DNA of 64,000 nt from Ulota crispa (lineage: Eukaryota > Streptophyta > Bryopsida > Orthotrichales > Orthotrichaceae), in NCBI GenBank assembly GCA_963920765.1, contig OY987248.1, positions 811,001 through 875,000 on the forward strand, read 5' to 3'. Shown in pieces: positions 11,701 to 24,546 of this stretch. Below the pieces are notes generated by a model. That model was not told the DNA's origin. It saw only the letters and a list, made by a program, of their open reading frames with translations, and did no database searches. Each line of letters opens with the position of its first letter. Position 1 is the first letter of the stretch. Both the position numbers and the translations under genes were made by a program.

Positions 11701-12807
11701 TACTACCCAATACATACAGTGCTCATCATTGACGTAAAACCTGCTGTTGTACAAATCAAAAATTTCACAACATGTTTCACCAAATTGGTTGTGTTTTGAG
11801 AGTATGAATTCGTTACGTTGACGCGGATGTGAATGGTGTAGGAATTCACCCCTGCAGACGCCGGTGACGCCACGCGCAACTTGTCGCAGCGGTGCCTGAA
11901 CGCGTTGGTCAAGACGCTGCCAGGGCTGATAGGAGGAAGCGCGGACTTGGCCTCGTCCAACATGACTTTGATGAAGATGTTCGGCGACTTCCAGAAGAGC
12001 ACACCAGCGGAGCGCAATGTGAGATTCGGCGTGAGGGAGCACGCCATGGGCGCCATTTGCAACGGCATCCTGCTGCACAGGAGCGGCCTCATCCCGTACT
12101 GCGCCACGTTCTTCATCTTCACCGACTACTTGAGACCGGCGATGCGAATCTCCGCGTTGTCGGAAAGCGGTGTGATCTACGTCATGACGCACGACTCCAT
12201 CGGTTTGGGTGAAGACGGCCCCACGCATCAGCCCATTGAGCACTTGGCCAGCTTCAGGGCCATGCCGCAGATGCTCATGTTCAGGCCAGCCGACGGGAAC
12301 GAAACCTCGGGTGCGTACAAAGTGGCTGTTTTGAACAGGACTCGGCCTTCGACCTTGGCTCTGTCCAGGCAGAAGCTACCAAACCTGCCAGGAACCTCCA
12401 TTGATAATGTCTCTTTGGGAGGATACGCCATCTCCTGCAACGCCACTGAGAACAAGCCCGACCTCATCCTCATGGCTACTGGTTCGGAGCTGGAAATTGC
12501 TGCAAAGGCTGCTGATATCATTCGGGAGGAAGGCAAGACTGTGCGTGTGGTGTCGTTTGTGTGCTGGGAATTGTTTGAGGAGCAAAGTGCCGAGTATAAG
12601 GAGAGCGTGTTGCCCAAGGCGGTTACTGCCCGTGTGTCCATTGAGGCTGGCTCCACCTTTGGATGGGAGAGATTCGTGGGTCTCAAGGGGAAAGCTGTTG
12701 GGCTCGACCACTTCGGTGCCAGTGCTCCTATCGGTGCCCTGTTCAAAAACTTCGGACTCACTGTGGAAAACCTGATTGCCAAGTCCAAGGAGGTGATGTC
12801 TGCTTAA
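8736..12807 (+). CDS. Transketolase, plastid form
   Basis: Seven exons encode 750 residues: 8736-9186, 9608-9660, 9960-10156, 10607-10889, 11009-11157, 11514-11667 and 11842-12807. All junctions are GT-AG and in frame. Transketolase moves two-carbon units between sugar phosphates in the Calvin cycle and the oxidative/non-oxidative pentose phosphate pathway, using thiamine diphosphate. Residues 1 to about 72 are Ala/Ser/Val/Arg-rich with few acidic residues, as in a plastid transit peptide (likely cut near VRVAAAS). The mature protein starts at the family's [11 protein letters not shown] region. The diphosphate-binding GDG (239-241) with the following [19 protein letters not shown] is present. 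The catalytic glutamate is E495 in [32 protein letters not shown] and the C-terminal domain follow. The length matches the plant plastid enzyme, with no break. Long minus-strand ORFs over this gene are shadows of GC-rich coding sequence. Confidence 0.96.
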
Positions 12808-15800
12808 GGGACTTACCAAGGTGGATGCGCTCTGTTGTTGTTCCCTTTTTTTTTTCACTTGCGTATATCCATATCTCTTTTGTAGAGTTGTATTAGCATA
12901 GCATAGCAGCCTGTTTAATAGCCAGAGAAAACAGACCCTTGCTCTAGTTTTCAGCTGTGTGAGGGCGTCGTTGTATCGTACGTTTTTGCGGGATTTTTTG
13001 TTGTTGTTGAAGGCGGTCACGGAATGCTCCATCCTCGCTTTTGTACAGGGGTTTGGATTTAGAAGACTGTTGTACAACATCCAATCAATCTACAAACTCA
13101 ATTTTCTCGCTGGACACTGGAGAGTTGGAGACCAATGTTTGGATTTCTGTATTTTTTTACCTTTGTGTGTGTTTTGTTTTTTTCCCTATTAATATGTGTT
13201 GAACTCCGTTTTGTATATCGGTAGTTTTGTGTGAGAGGACTTGCTACTTGTTGCTGATGTAATCGTTTCATTTTGAGGTAACAGCAATCTGGCAGGTTTG
13301 AGGAAATTGAGGTTTTGGTTGTTGGTTAGTTGTTTTTGGAAGTACGGAGAGTTTTGAGGAAAACCTGGTTTTGACAAAAACTACCTTAGCATTTAGTCTT
13401 GATGTTGACTATAGAAGTGCTCGTATTTGTGGATTGGGGTAAGTGAATGATTCAGTTTTTGAATCGTCCTTGTACAATCACTATTAAACATCATAACAAA
13501 ATTGTAACAATGAAGGTTCTGAACTTCAAGGTCTTTAGATAGTGCTACCAAAAAAACCTTCAAAAAGGTCATGTTGATTTTAAGATATTTATGATGGAAT
13601 GTGGATGAGTATGGAAGTTTTTGGCATATTTTTAGCCGCCAAAACTTCTAATGTAAAGAGTGTCCACTTTTGTGAACAAAAATGGGAAACCACTACTTAT
13701 TATGATTTAGTATTTGTTGTTACTTCAAAATTAATGATTCCCCTTCCAAATCCATGATCACAATTTCATAAACAAGCTTACAATGCAATTGTTAAAGAGC
13801 TACCACTTAATATAAAGAATTTTTGTGACTCCAATTATTGACCAAAAATCTTTATTAATGAGAGAAAAATTGACAGGGAATGAATTCTAATCCATATAAA
13901 AAAACATTCCCTATTAAAATTAGCACAAAAATATATTTAGATTTTGTTACTAGATGAATAAATTTCAATAAAAGGACCCCGTTGCCGAAGGGAGTGCCTA
14001 AGGGAAATCTTGACTTTATTCTCATCTTGATGCCTATCTTTTCAATGTGGCAACTCATCATAGGTGACAAGCTTTGTAGTGTCACTATTCATTGCACTAT
14101 TTGGTGCACAAGAAGTATCCTTGTAGTTTAACTTCCATCAAAAATAATTATAAAAAAGTGTGGAGGACATTAAAATTGTATGTTGAAACTAACTATAGCC
14201 CGCAACTTCTCCAAAAAAATGTCAAAATAGTCAAGTCTTTGTCTTTAATAGAGTTTCAATGTATCTTAAAGTTTCCTAAACACCAAAATTTGGTGCCTTG
14301 GGCATTTAGGGGTCAAAGCTGGGTCAACCTCCAATTAAAGACACAAAAAATCACAAGCATGTTGGTTGTTCTTGAAATGGAAAATCCCAAAAGCCTATGA
14401 GAGAGTTGTTGGTGGCAAACCCCTCTTTGTATTGATTTTGTACCTCAATCATTTTGAAATCATCATTTGTTGAACAATTATGCGATGTCATGTGAAGATT
14501 TCTTAGCAAAAATTAATTATTTTATGTTGGTCCTACCATCAAAATATGGTGACTCAAAAACATTGCAATAGGAAAATATTACATCTTTGAATTAATATAT
14601 GGCTAATTTTAAATGTTTCTAGCTAAGCATGAGTGTCTTGCTAGTTGTTTTGGGATAAGTGTTGCTAAACTATTGTCAACTCATACAACACCAATATTCA
14701 CATTTGGATTGAACCCAATCAATATGAAAGAAATTATGTTTGCTTACAGATACTTTCTTGCCACATGTATTATATACAATGTGTTACAATCCATTTCAGT
14801 ACACACAATAAATATATTTTTGATCATTTGAAAGTACAGCCTTATTGTAAGTAGCACATTTACCAACTAAAGAAATAACAAGGGTTGTCATTTTTCATAA
14901 CAAAGTTAAACTCTCACTTTATTTACTTAATTATATTTAATCCAATCAGGTTTAGAAAAAGATAGGCATTTTGGAGTGCCAGCTTTTTTAACATTAATTT
15001 CATACTACCACAAACCCTAAGATCTTTTTAACACATTTTCAAACAAAATTAAGTTTGCAAAAATCTCTCTTAACCTAATTGTGGAATAATAAAAAACTCA
15101 ACTAATTGACGAGATTCATGAAAATCAAGACCTACAACATCACACTATGTCCCAAGTCCTAAAGCCCATGTCATTTGAAAAGCAACACTTATGAAAACTT
15201 TGATACCAAGAAAACAAAATTTGCTCCAAAGAACTGGATGTAACAAAAATGAAAATCCAACTCAAGAACCAAGTTCTAGCAAATTTTTACATAATACATT
15301 CAAGCTCATTTTGAACCTTTTACCCTCTAGAACTTGATAGATTTGACAAAGTTGAGAATGGATCTTAAAGTGAGATTTGTGGAGTTAGAAAGTGGGATAT
15401 CATGTGAACCACCCTTTATTATCATGATATATATACAAACACGACCAAAGCGTGACAAAGTACAGCGACAGTCTCAAGTCCCTCTCCCCAAGGAAGTAGG
15501 TTGAGAGAACAGAAAAATGTGATATTACAAAAGGTGCTTTTTAGAGAAGGTGATATAAAAGAGCTGCACCTACCCGTCAGACAGGGTTTTTTTTGGGTTT
15601 TGGACCGGCAGCTTCATAACATTCAGTAGTCTGAAGAGAGGTTGCCTTTCCCTCTCTTCCGGTATCATTCATGAACTTCATCTTGACAAATAAATAGATA
15701 AGTAAATAAATAATTTTCTGACACATCTGACTCCTTCAACGCGTGTGTATTGAACTAAGCCTCCTTTTCATAAACTTTAACAAATTCAGCCAAGTTTCCC

Positions 15801-16401
15801 ATAGCTAAAGAAGGGTGTGGAATATTCCACATTATTTCATTCAAGTGGATGGAATGGTGTAGAATATTCCACACCATTCTATTGGAGGGAGGGCAGCCTT
15901 TACTAGTGCTACTGAATGTTATGTTCTTAGGCCATATGATAAATTATAGTGGTGCAGATATGGCCACACAAAAAATAAATTAAGTACAAAATTAGGTTGC
16001 AACCGCTTACATTTTGAATTGATTGTGACCAATTTATTTTTTAATTCAAAAATTGGTGTTACAAGAATGAATTTTTGAAAATATGTGTTACAAAACTAAA
16101 AAAATTATAACAAAAGAGACATTATCTCAAAGAAACTTAAGGGCAATTTGATTTTCAAATAATACAACTCCACACGGTATGAAGATCACTTTGTTTTTTG
16201 CCTAGGTTCCTAATTGACTAGTTACAAACATTAATATATTATTTTTTCTAATGGGTAGCAGGCATTTAGATTTGGAACATTGAACAACATCTAGCACCAA
16301 GACTCTTTTTTTTTTTTTTTTTCATTTTTTTGTATAGGCTTGGAGCTTGAATTAATTTTTTGTGGCTTCTAGCTTTTAGAAACCTAAAAAAAGGAGGCAA
16401 C
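12808..16401. other. Transketolase 3' region and AT-rich spacer
   Basis: The first 350 bases or so are probably the transketolase 3' UTR (T-rich, no clean AATAAA). The remaining 3 kb is AT-rich DNA without a recognisable gene. Short ORFs at 14092-14400 and 14613-14831 have no family motif. A short palindromic patch built on GGAATATTCC occurs at about 15820-15885. A T-run lies at about 16307-16323. Confidence 0.4.
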
Positions 16402-16785
16402 TAGAGAGACACCCCCAGTTCCTAGGGAGACATCTGCTATAGCCTAACCTATTAAATTTGAGATTATTATTATGTTGAAATAAAAAATAAAATCAATACA
16501 GTATTTTAGCACACATTTGCATTTGCAAGCATTGCAAACATACAACAAATATATCTCATTTGTGACATGGTCAAGAGTTAAACTTATAAATGAAAAAAGT
16601 GACTAGTATAACTCTTGACCATGTCACAAATGAGACATATTTGTTATATATTTATAACGCTTGCAAATACAAATATGCTCTAAAACGTTGTTTTAATTTT
16701 ATTTCATATTTCAATGTAATAAGAACCTCAAATTTAATAGGTTGGGCTATAGGGGTGTCTCCCTAGCAACTGGGGGTATCTCCTT
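16402..16785. mobile_element. Foldback MITE next to the DCAF4-like gene
   Basis: The two halves are inverted copies that meet near 16595, with only a short A/T spacer. The outer ends read GAGACACCCCCAGTT on the left and its complement on the right (AACTGGGGGTATCTC, slight divergence). Inner arms such as CTCATTTGTGACATGGTCAA match exactly. It is about 384 bp, non-coding, and ends 379 bases before the DCAF4-like start codon. The superfamily was not determined. Confidence 0.75.
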
Positions 16786-17163
16786 AGTCATTCCTAAAAA
16801 AAACCCTGCCCGTCACTCCTGACGCGATTGATGTCCGGAAGGGTGTCGTCATCGTCGTCGTCGTCAGCGTCGTCCTCCCGCAAATCGTCCTTTGTCCGAA
16901 ATTATCTCTGTCTGTAGCGAGAGCCTTCGTCACGCTGCGACAGAATTGCCATTTTCACCACAACATCTGCACTCACCATGCATTCTGCTGTGCCGCTCTG
17001 TCACAGCCCTTGTCCATGGTAACTTAAGCTGCTTGGCTGCGTCAACGGCGCTTGATTGATTGCACTCTAGGTCGCTCGCGCTCTTCCATTCATTATTTGG
17101 CAGCAATCTCTTTCAATTGCGTTCCCGGAGGAGGTCCTCGGGGAGGGGTTTTGGTGAGGGAGC

Positions 17164-20100
17164 ATGGCTCTCGGTATGTCCCTTCACTTTGCCTTTAATT
17201 TCACATGGAGTTCGAGTTTTTGTGACTGGAATTTGCGACATTTGAAAGGCTTGTGCTATCGGGGTTGATATGACGCACATTGAATGGAGGCTCGTACGAG
17301 TGCCTATCTTATTTGAGGTTTAGATTGTTGAGGAATATCGAATGCGGTAGTTAGAGAAAGTGTTACTGTTGTTTCTCTTTATTTATTACACGTTTGGGAA
17401 ACCCTAATTTTAAAGTTGCAAGCATGGATTGATCACTGAAATGACTGGTGTCGTGTTTATTTGTTGGAAACCGCATTATCATCATGTTATGGAGTGTTGT
17501 TATGTTATAGCTAGATCGTATCAGGAGGAATGGATTTCAATTCAGGTGTTCGCCTTGATATTTAGGTAATTAGGGTTTGGTTTAAGGTGTCTACTGGTCA
17601 CTTAAGAATAGTTCTTTGACCACTTGTGGTACTTCGATGGTGCTTATGCTTAAGCTTGAGTTGGTCGTAATGCTTGTGAAAGATTAATCTGAGTGGAGAT
17701 CGTACTTCATTTTTTATGTATTTATTGAAATTTATATTGCGTTTGATTGCAACTTGATAGTTCACATTGTTTTCCCGTGTTTCGTTATGCTTGCTTCTTA
17801 GAACTTGTAGAATTCAAGCTGGTTGAAGGGGATAGGTTAGTGTTTGAAGCAGAGGACTTTAAGCTTGAGTGATTGATCAATTGGAAAATTACTATTGTAG
17901 CATCATTGTTTATTGTAAGGAATGCTTGCTGTGTGAAGCGCTCTCGAAGGGTTTTGTCAAAAGTTGTGAGGAATCCGTCGGCCGAAGATTGGAAAATAAG
18001 TAAGGCAGCAGCTAAGCGTACATGCAAACTCGGGATGAGTGATTTGGAGTCGCAAAAGTATGATGTTTGTAATTGAAGTGAAGCTGTCCAGATTCTCTTA
18101 TGCTCCTTCTCAATTATTTCTTTCTGACTCTCTGCATCAGAGCTACCAGGATTCTACTTTGATCCTGAGTTAAACCGATACTTCCCATTATCTCGTAAAC
18201 GAGGCAGAGGCGGTGCAGTTCCATTGTGCAATGGTGCAGCGAGCTCTTCGAAGCAGGTGTGTATTAAATATTTGAGCTGTAGAAGTCATTTTGCCAATCT
18301 CAAAATTTGATCCTTCATTCATCCTACTGTTTTCATCTTTGCATGAATTAGGTTTCGGTACCTGATTTAGGAACTCTTGCCAGAACCTTAAATTCATTCT
18401 GCTAATATATTCATAGTTGCTAAGATGCTTGAAGCAATCTGTTCATTTGAACGCTCAGCCATGGATACCATCAACAATCGCTCATGACGAAGTCTCGTTT
18501 CGGAAAGTCACATTTGTAACGCAGTTGTACACATTTCTCTGTACAGGAAAATGGTAATCAAGGTTCCGGTGATGTGCAAGAGGATGAATTAAGTCCTAGT
18601 CGACATCCTGGCGTGCTACAGCTGCTTCAAGCAAGGGAGCATAATAGTGGCTTCAACAGGACCTCGTCTAGTGAACGGGAGTTTCGGCGTCAGTACTTGG
18701 AGAGCCAAGCTGCTCATCCTCAGGTGGATGTTCTGTTACGTTGACAACTCTTTCAATGTATTTATTTCTCCTTGTTTTTTGACCGGTAATCGAAGCGCTG
18801 TGTACCAATATGCTGATTGCATCACAGGTTTGGAGCTACGACGGGACAGATAAGCGGGCTGATGGCGCTTTGCAACAGTTGCGTGTGACTTGTCAAACAG
18901 TGGAGGGGGAGAAGGAAGCTGATATATTAGTTCTTGGAGGCAGCAACGGTTGTTTTGAGTAAGCTCTATCCCCGATAACTCTTATTCTATTTGAAGCTGA
19001 TGATCTTGCAAGATTGAGACCTTCAGTCAGATTTCTACTTGACTTGTCGCATGAGCGTGATATACTGTGTGTGTAGTTCCTCATGTCTTATTTAAGACAA
19101 TTTTGATTTGCAACAACTAAGATGTTGCTCGGTTTTGGATGTTTAGATTATTTGGAACTACACTGTCGAACGGAATACAAGCACTACCAGCAGACATTAA
19201 GCATCCCAGGCGATATATCCCCGCAGATGCCAAAGTTCAAGTTAGTAAGGGCGAGAGGGAGCCACCAGGGTTGTGGAATATTCTAAGCTCGCAGTTTTCT
19301 TCTCGCATTACAGCAATTAAGAGGCTTGGGGAAGGATCACCTGAGGACAATGCCTATCGTCAGCGGAGTGCCATGTACACCCTTTCTCTCCTCTGTTAAA
19401 TTTTTATAATACTCAGCATTCTTCTACAAATTGGTTTGGTGGGTTAAGGACTCTAGGGGGATTGTAAACTCGATGAAAACCAGTTTGATCACTCGTTACT
19501 TGGAGAGATTTTTAACAAGCAAGGAGCTATTTAGTTGTGTGAAAGCCTTACATTACTTTGGCTGGTTGTCCGGGTATGTAGACTCACAACGCTAGGTGCT
19601 GGAGAAGCAAGTGGATCTCTGTACGTTCTTGATTTAAAGCAAGGGCCTGAAATTCAGGATTGGGATCGAAATTATCCCTTACCGTTTCAGATTCAATTAA
19701 GAGTTAAGACCCGTGACAGCATTTGGACAGCCGAAGCCAGTCCCAATGGAATTGCAGCAAGCCTGGGTACTGATCTTCTTTCGACTTCTGGTGTCTTTTA
19801 TATCGCATGCGTAAACTCTTGCTTTAATGATATTCACTCTGGCGTCCAAGTTGAAGCTCCTGTTTTTTTAATCAAGAACACCTATAAAGAAAAATTAGTT
19901 GCTATAGTTTCTAATTGAGAATAGAGGAGATGTGTCTAAAGTGTAATGGTGAGGGCTTTGCAGGAATGGACGGAGGTGCGGGTCTTGTAGCATTGGAGAG
20001 AAGCGATGTCACCTGGCTGTGTCGGAGCAGCAGTGCTGTTTTGTCTCAGCAATTTGACAAAGAGGCAAGCGCATTTTGATCATTATGCCTGTTTTACTTG

Positions 20101-22154
20101 CTGTGGATGTAGGGTACATCTGTAGAAATACACATGAAGCTATTTTGTCTAATTGTCGGAGTGAACCTATTTCAGTATTTTTATTTGGTTTTTGTGTTTC
20201 CCAGGGTCATATACTCTTCTGTGGATTTCGAAATGGTGCAATATCAACAATTGATTTACGAAAGCCAGCTCCTAAAGAATTTAATGTGCAGCATGAAGCA
20301 GTTGTCATCAAGTCCAGTCCCGAGGGAGCTTTTCCTCCTGCAATGAAAAACCAACATCGAACGTCACATTCCAGCAGCACGCATGGAACTGTGTGTTTTA
20401 TTATACCTTTCTTTCGCTTCTGTGTTCTTTGGTTTTGACTCTCCCTTGAAACCGAGTCATACGTGAGAAGGTGTCATCTGTTCAATGATAATAGCTGGAT
20501 ATTCTGATTGCAGGGGAAGCAGAGCATCAAACGTAAGGTGGATGATCACTTTTGCAGTCACGCAAAAATCATGCGCATGGGGTCGGCAATCTGTAGGTGA
20601 GCCATAGATAGTAAGCTGCTATACACACTCCAGTGTCGCCCCTTGCCTCCTAATCGGGCACTATTGAAAGAAATAAGGTATTGCGGAAGAGTATTGATCT
20701 CCAGTAGTAATAGATCTCAAATGACATTATCATACATATCATCACATTTGATGCACCGTAAGATGCAGGAGTTAATTTATGGTTTGTACCCAGGTGTGTA
20801 TGAATTTCAGTATCCATTGCCTATGATTTACTTAAATTTCATTAATCTGTCGCCAATCAAGGTTTAATTTGCAGTATGGTGATACTCTAACTGACACCGT
20901 AGCTGGTGAAAGTTTCGAGTGATATATTGTTGATATCGCTGGCATGGATTATGTCAGTTGGTGTATGGTCCAAGGTTAACTTGGACATGTACAAGAACAG
21001 AGGTTTTGCTCTTTCATGCTTTATGCCTCCTTTATTATGTGTTCGAACTTGTACAACTTAGTAACTCAGCTGTATTGGAAATTCGATACTGAAATTGTTT
21101 GTGGTGTTTTGGCAGTTTGTTGCTTCTTCGGAATGATGAGAACTACCTATTAGCAAGTGCAATGAATGGAGTTGTAAGTTGTACTCTCTTTTCCGGTATC
21201 TGTTATCTTAGCAGCGTTTAAATTTGTGTTATACGCCATCTAATACAATTTGGCGTAGCAAATCTGTATCCTAGCAAAGTTGAAATCTATGATGCAGATT
21301 TAGTGCAGAATGGAGCTAAAGCGGATGCTTGCTCAAATGGTTGATGAATCAATCCAATGTTGTCCTTGATAGATTCAGCAATGGGATCGGCGCATGGTGG
21401 AAAATGGAGCTGTAAGAACATACGAAGGCCATAACAATACGCACACTACGTTGCAGCTTGGGGTCGATCCAACTGAGACTTTTCTTGTATCGGGTAACTG
21501 AGTGTAGCTCATATCTTTATGCGTACCTGGTGCATTGATGAAGTACAGATCCACTGGCTACGAACAGAAATCTATTTGAATAATCTCTGAGAGTCTTTGG
21601 AAAGACTAGCAACTAGAACATTTCCCATACAGCCCGTAACTTGAGTTGTGTGGGTTTTTTCCAGGTGGAGAAGATTGTGTACTTCGTATCTGGAGTTTGG
21701 CCTCTGGGCGGCTACTGCATGCAGAGAAAAATCTTAGTTCTCCTGCTACTTGTATATGTTGGCCAGCTTCTATGCGTAAGTAATCTACGCTATGAGTCAT
21801 AATTTTGATCAGTGATCTGATGTTCAGTCCTGGTAGCAGTGTTGCTCGGTAATTGATCTTTGGTAAATAATTGCAGATGCATATTCTTAATACTACCAAA
21901 ATTTATTCGATTGATGTCATTATAGTAATAAATATGGACGTTTGAGTTCAGAAGGCCCGATCGATTTTATGTTATGTGGATGTATCGAAAGATTTACTTC
22001 TAAGAAGATCTCGTTTCGTTCTTTGCATCCAGGGTTGCAAAGCCAGGGCAGTTATGGGGAGGAGTCTCCCTTCGAGAGCAACTTTAGTTGGGGTTTTTGG
22101 TTTGGCTCCTCTCCTGGCCTACATTATATGCACGGTGCAGGATCGCAAGAGTAA
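17164..22154 (+). CDS. DCAF4-like WD40 protein
   Basis: Thirteen exons encode 540 residues: 17164-17173, 18141-18256, 18547-18723, 18828-18958, 19147-19374, 19582-19766, 19964-20064, 20205-20390, 20514-20596, 21116-21173, 21379-21493, 21665-21775 and 22033-22154. The protein opens MALELPGFYFDPELNRYFP, the N-terminal signature of DCAF4/WDR21 proteins, and that match fixes the tiny first exon. A WD40 region follows (GSNGCFELFGTT, TLGAGEASGSLYVLDL, GHILFCGFRNGAISTIDLRKP, ENYLLASAMNGVQWDRRM, GGEDCVLRIWSLASGRLL). WDRR at 427-430 fits a WDxR/DWD box for docking to DDB1, so the likely role is substrate receptor of a CUL4-DDB1 ubiquitin ligase. The C-terminus SWGFWFGSSPGLHYMH is also typical. All introns are GT-AG except intron 7 (20065-20204), which starts with GC (GAG|GCAAGC). 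Intron 1 is long (967 bases). The transcript start is unknown; an ATG at 16831 opens only a 28-codon Ser-rich ORF (to 16917) and would be an upstream ORF. Confidence 0.88.
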
Positions 22155-23549
22155 AACCTGGAGGTTGGGATCCCGGTGCTACTAGGATACTCAGTACAAT
22201 TCTTTAGTGAGGTTTTCTACCAACTTACAACGACATAGCTTCTGAATATAGTTCAAGAACTTTGTGAAATGTAAGACTATTCTTTAGTGCACTTGTCATT
22301 TTCTGATAATTGCTAATTGCATTGTATTCCGTCATGTGTAGGGTGAATGTTTGTGTATAGCCTTTTAGCTGTCTGCTGAGAATTTTTGTAGTCTCTGATG
22401 TTTTTGCACAAAAATAATTGAACAATTGGTGTGTTATATTTCTCTGTGAATCTTCAGGGAAGTGGAAGTGGATCATCTGGCTAGTTTGGAGTGGGACTAG
22501 CCTGACACGAGTAGGTGAAAAATGTTCAGATGTCTTGCACAATTCTGATAGTCACCGAGCCTCGCAGTAAGTTTCTTCTCTTTCATAGGAAGTCAGTATT
22601 GGTTTCTGATTAGCGAATTCCTCTGAATTAGCTTGCTGCAGTCGTAATATGCATCGTATGGACCGATTTAAAGCGAGTGCTGTTACATTACAACCACCGG
22701 AAGTTCTGTCTTTCAGAACATTATTCGTGTTTATTATATGTAGGAAACTTTTAAGCCGGAGTCCCGTCCGTGTGTTATAAACACAAGACTGGCTACTGAG
22801 GTTCATAGGGGTGGAGGTATATGGCGGCAGATCGTAGTTGAAGATGGTCTTTGTACTATGGCCAAGGAGCAAGGTGTTCTATGTTTGAAAGATGGGAGAA
22901 AGGTTCGGTGCATTAGTGAAAATCAGTCAATTTCTTCTAGAATCCAGATTTTTAGTACTAGTTTGCCCACTCTGATAGGCTGTCAATCTTAACTGAAGAA
23001 AACCAGCTTGTCTGTCAAAGATTTGTGCCAAGAAACTTCTCACAACAGTTTCAGACTCCTGCAGTTTCTGTATACAGCTACTCATGTTCTGAAAATTTGC
23101 TTCATGCTGGGTAGGACTTCTTCAGTTAAGTGCTTTGTTTCTGTATTTTTTGAACTCTTTTGTTCTGCTTCGTCAATCTCTAGTGAAGTGCATGTTTTAT
23201 ATGATAAGACGTGTTTCACAGTAGTTACTGATTTTGGTATAAGTGTCCTTGTTCACAATTGGGATAAACTTACATTGACCAGTCAAGCTTCTTTTTTGTG
23301 TTTGGTTATATTTAGGTACTTCTAGAATGTGCACCTTCGAGAATCGGAATTGACTCTGATGTAGGGCCTGATTCAAATTTTTTACTTGCATGTGTTTTTT
23401 ATTTAATATATAATTAACATGTCTTCTGGAGTTTCTCAAGTGAAATCAATCATTTCCAACTTCGTACTGTACACTATCTCAACACTTTAGATTTATTACA
23501 TCAATTTTGATTCAAAACTTTGCAAAGTTTGAAATAAGGTCCTTGTAGT
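22155..23549. other. 3' flank of the DCAF4-like gene
   Basis: Probably contains the DCAF4-like 3' UTR. No further gene, RNA gene or transposon termini were recognised. ORFs on both strands of about 100 codons have no family features. Confidence 0.4.
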
Positions 23550-23553
23550 TTAA

Positions 23554-24169
23554 CCCCTAAATGCCCATTGAAGATAAATAAAATCTTATCAAACCACTAT
23601 TTCTGGTGTTTCCTTTTGAACACAAGTTTGTTTTGAAGTCTATTTTTAACATCAAAAATCTGATTTTGAAAATGAATGTTCATGATTTTTCTATTCAAGA
23701 TTTTGTACAAGGGTGTCCACTGCAATCTTGAGTTTTCTAGTGTTGGAAGATCTTGAATATGAGCCTCAAATACACTAGAGCTTGGAGAAAAATCCGCATT
23801 AGAAATCCATTTAAAAAAAATACAAGAATAGATTTTGAAAGCCGTAAATTGGTTGAGGTTAAACATGTAATGACCTTAACCTCATATTTTTTTGATGTCC
23901 AACTTTTTAGATTTGACATGTGAAATAAGGATTAGAAAACTTCAAGTTACTTTTGCAGTTTTAACACCCTCATGTTCAAATATTATTAATCTTTCAAACT
24001 ATAAGTGATATTGTTGAGTTCTTTTTTTTCCATGTAATCTCTAACATGTCAAGTTTAAATTTGTATGATTACAATTTTAAAAAACTTGATGAGATTTATG
24101 AAAAGGTCAGTTGATTGTTCACTTTCCTGAAAATGCCAAAAAGTTCAGAAAGGCTTGGGCATTTAGGGG
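23554..24169. mobile_element. TTAA-flanked MITE, piggyBac-like termini (616 bp)
   Basis: TTAA lies at 23550-23553 and 24170-24173. Including the TTAA, the ends TTAACCCCTAAATGCCCA and its exact complement form an 18-bp perfect inverted repeat. The interior is AT-rich and non-coding. TTAA target sites with termini starting CCC are characteristic of the piggyBac superfamily. Assignment rests on the termini alone because no transposase is present. Confidence 0.7.
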
Positions 24170-24173
24170 TTAA

Positions 24174-24542
24174 CCCTTAACCCTTGAATGGCCCTTGCGA
24201 GTTGAGCTACGAGATTGTATTTTTTGAAAACACTCTCGCAATCGAACTACTGAACAACGCATTTTTCCATATCAATATACGGTGGACATACGGCCACAGA
24301 GGGCGTTTGGGACGTTTAAGGGTACAATCGAAAGGCCCTTTGCGACTAGTATAATATGGGGTATTTTTCTTGTATTTGGAATGGATCTACACCTTCACTA
24401 CATTTGAGACCAACAAAGAAGTTGGAGAATAGATCAATGCTGTTCTAGTGAGCTACTTGAGATCCCAAATTAAAATTTCTTATTGGTAGCAAATGACAAT
24501 TATATGTCAACGTATATACTATGCCCTATGGTTGTTTAAGGG
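24174..24542. mobile_element. Short TTAA-flanked element (369 bp)
   Basis: Directly abuts the preceding element by sharing its TTAA (24170-24173) and ends at TTAA 24543-24546. Termini TTAACCCTTAA and its inverse match for 11 bases. Non-coding. It may be an independent insertion or a fragment between two others. Confidence 0.45.
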
Positions 24543-24546
24543 TTAA

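Noticed and set aside
12376-13080. 234-codon minus-strand ORF over the last transketolase exon
   Set aside because: Antisense shadow; His/Gln-rich composition with no recognisable motif.
15820-15885. GGAATATTCC palindromes as regulatory sites
   Set aside because: Short AT-rich palindromes far from any gene; no support for function.
16831-16917. ATG with a Ser run as the start of the DCAF4-like protein
   Set aside because: The frame closes after 28 codons with no donor that would join it to exon 2; the MAL start at 17164 gives the family N-terminus. Kept only as a possible upstream ORF.
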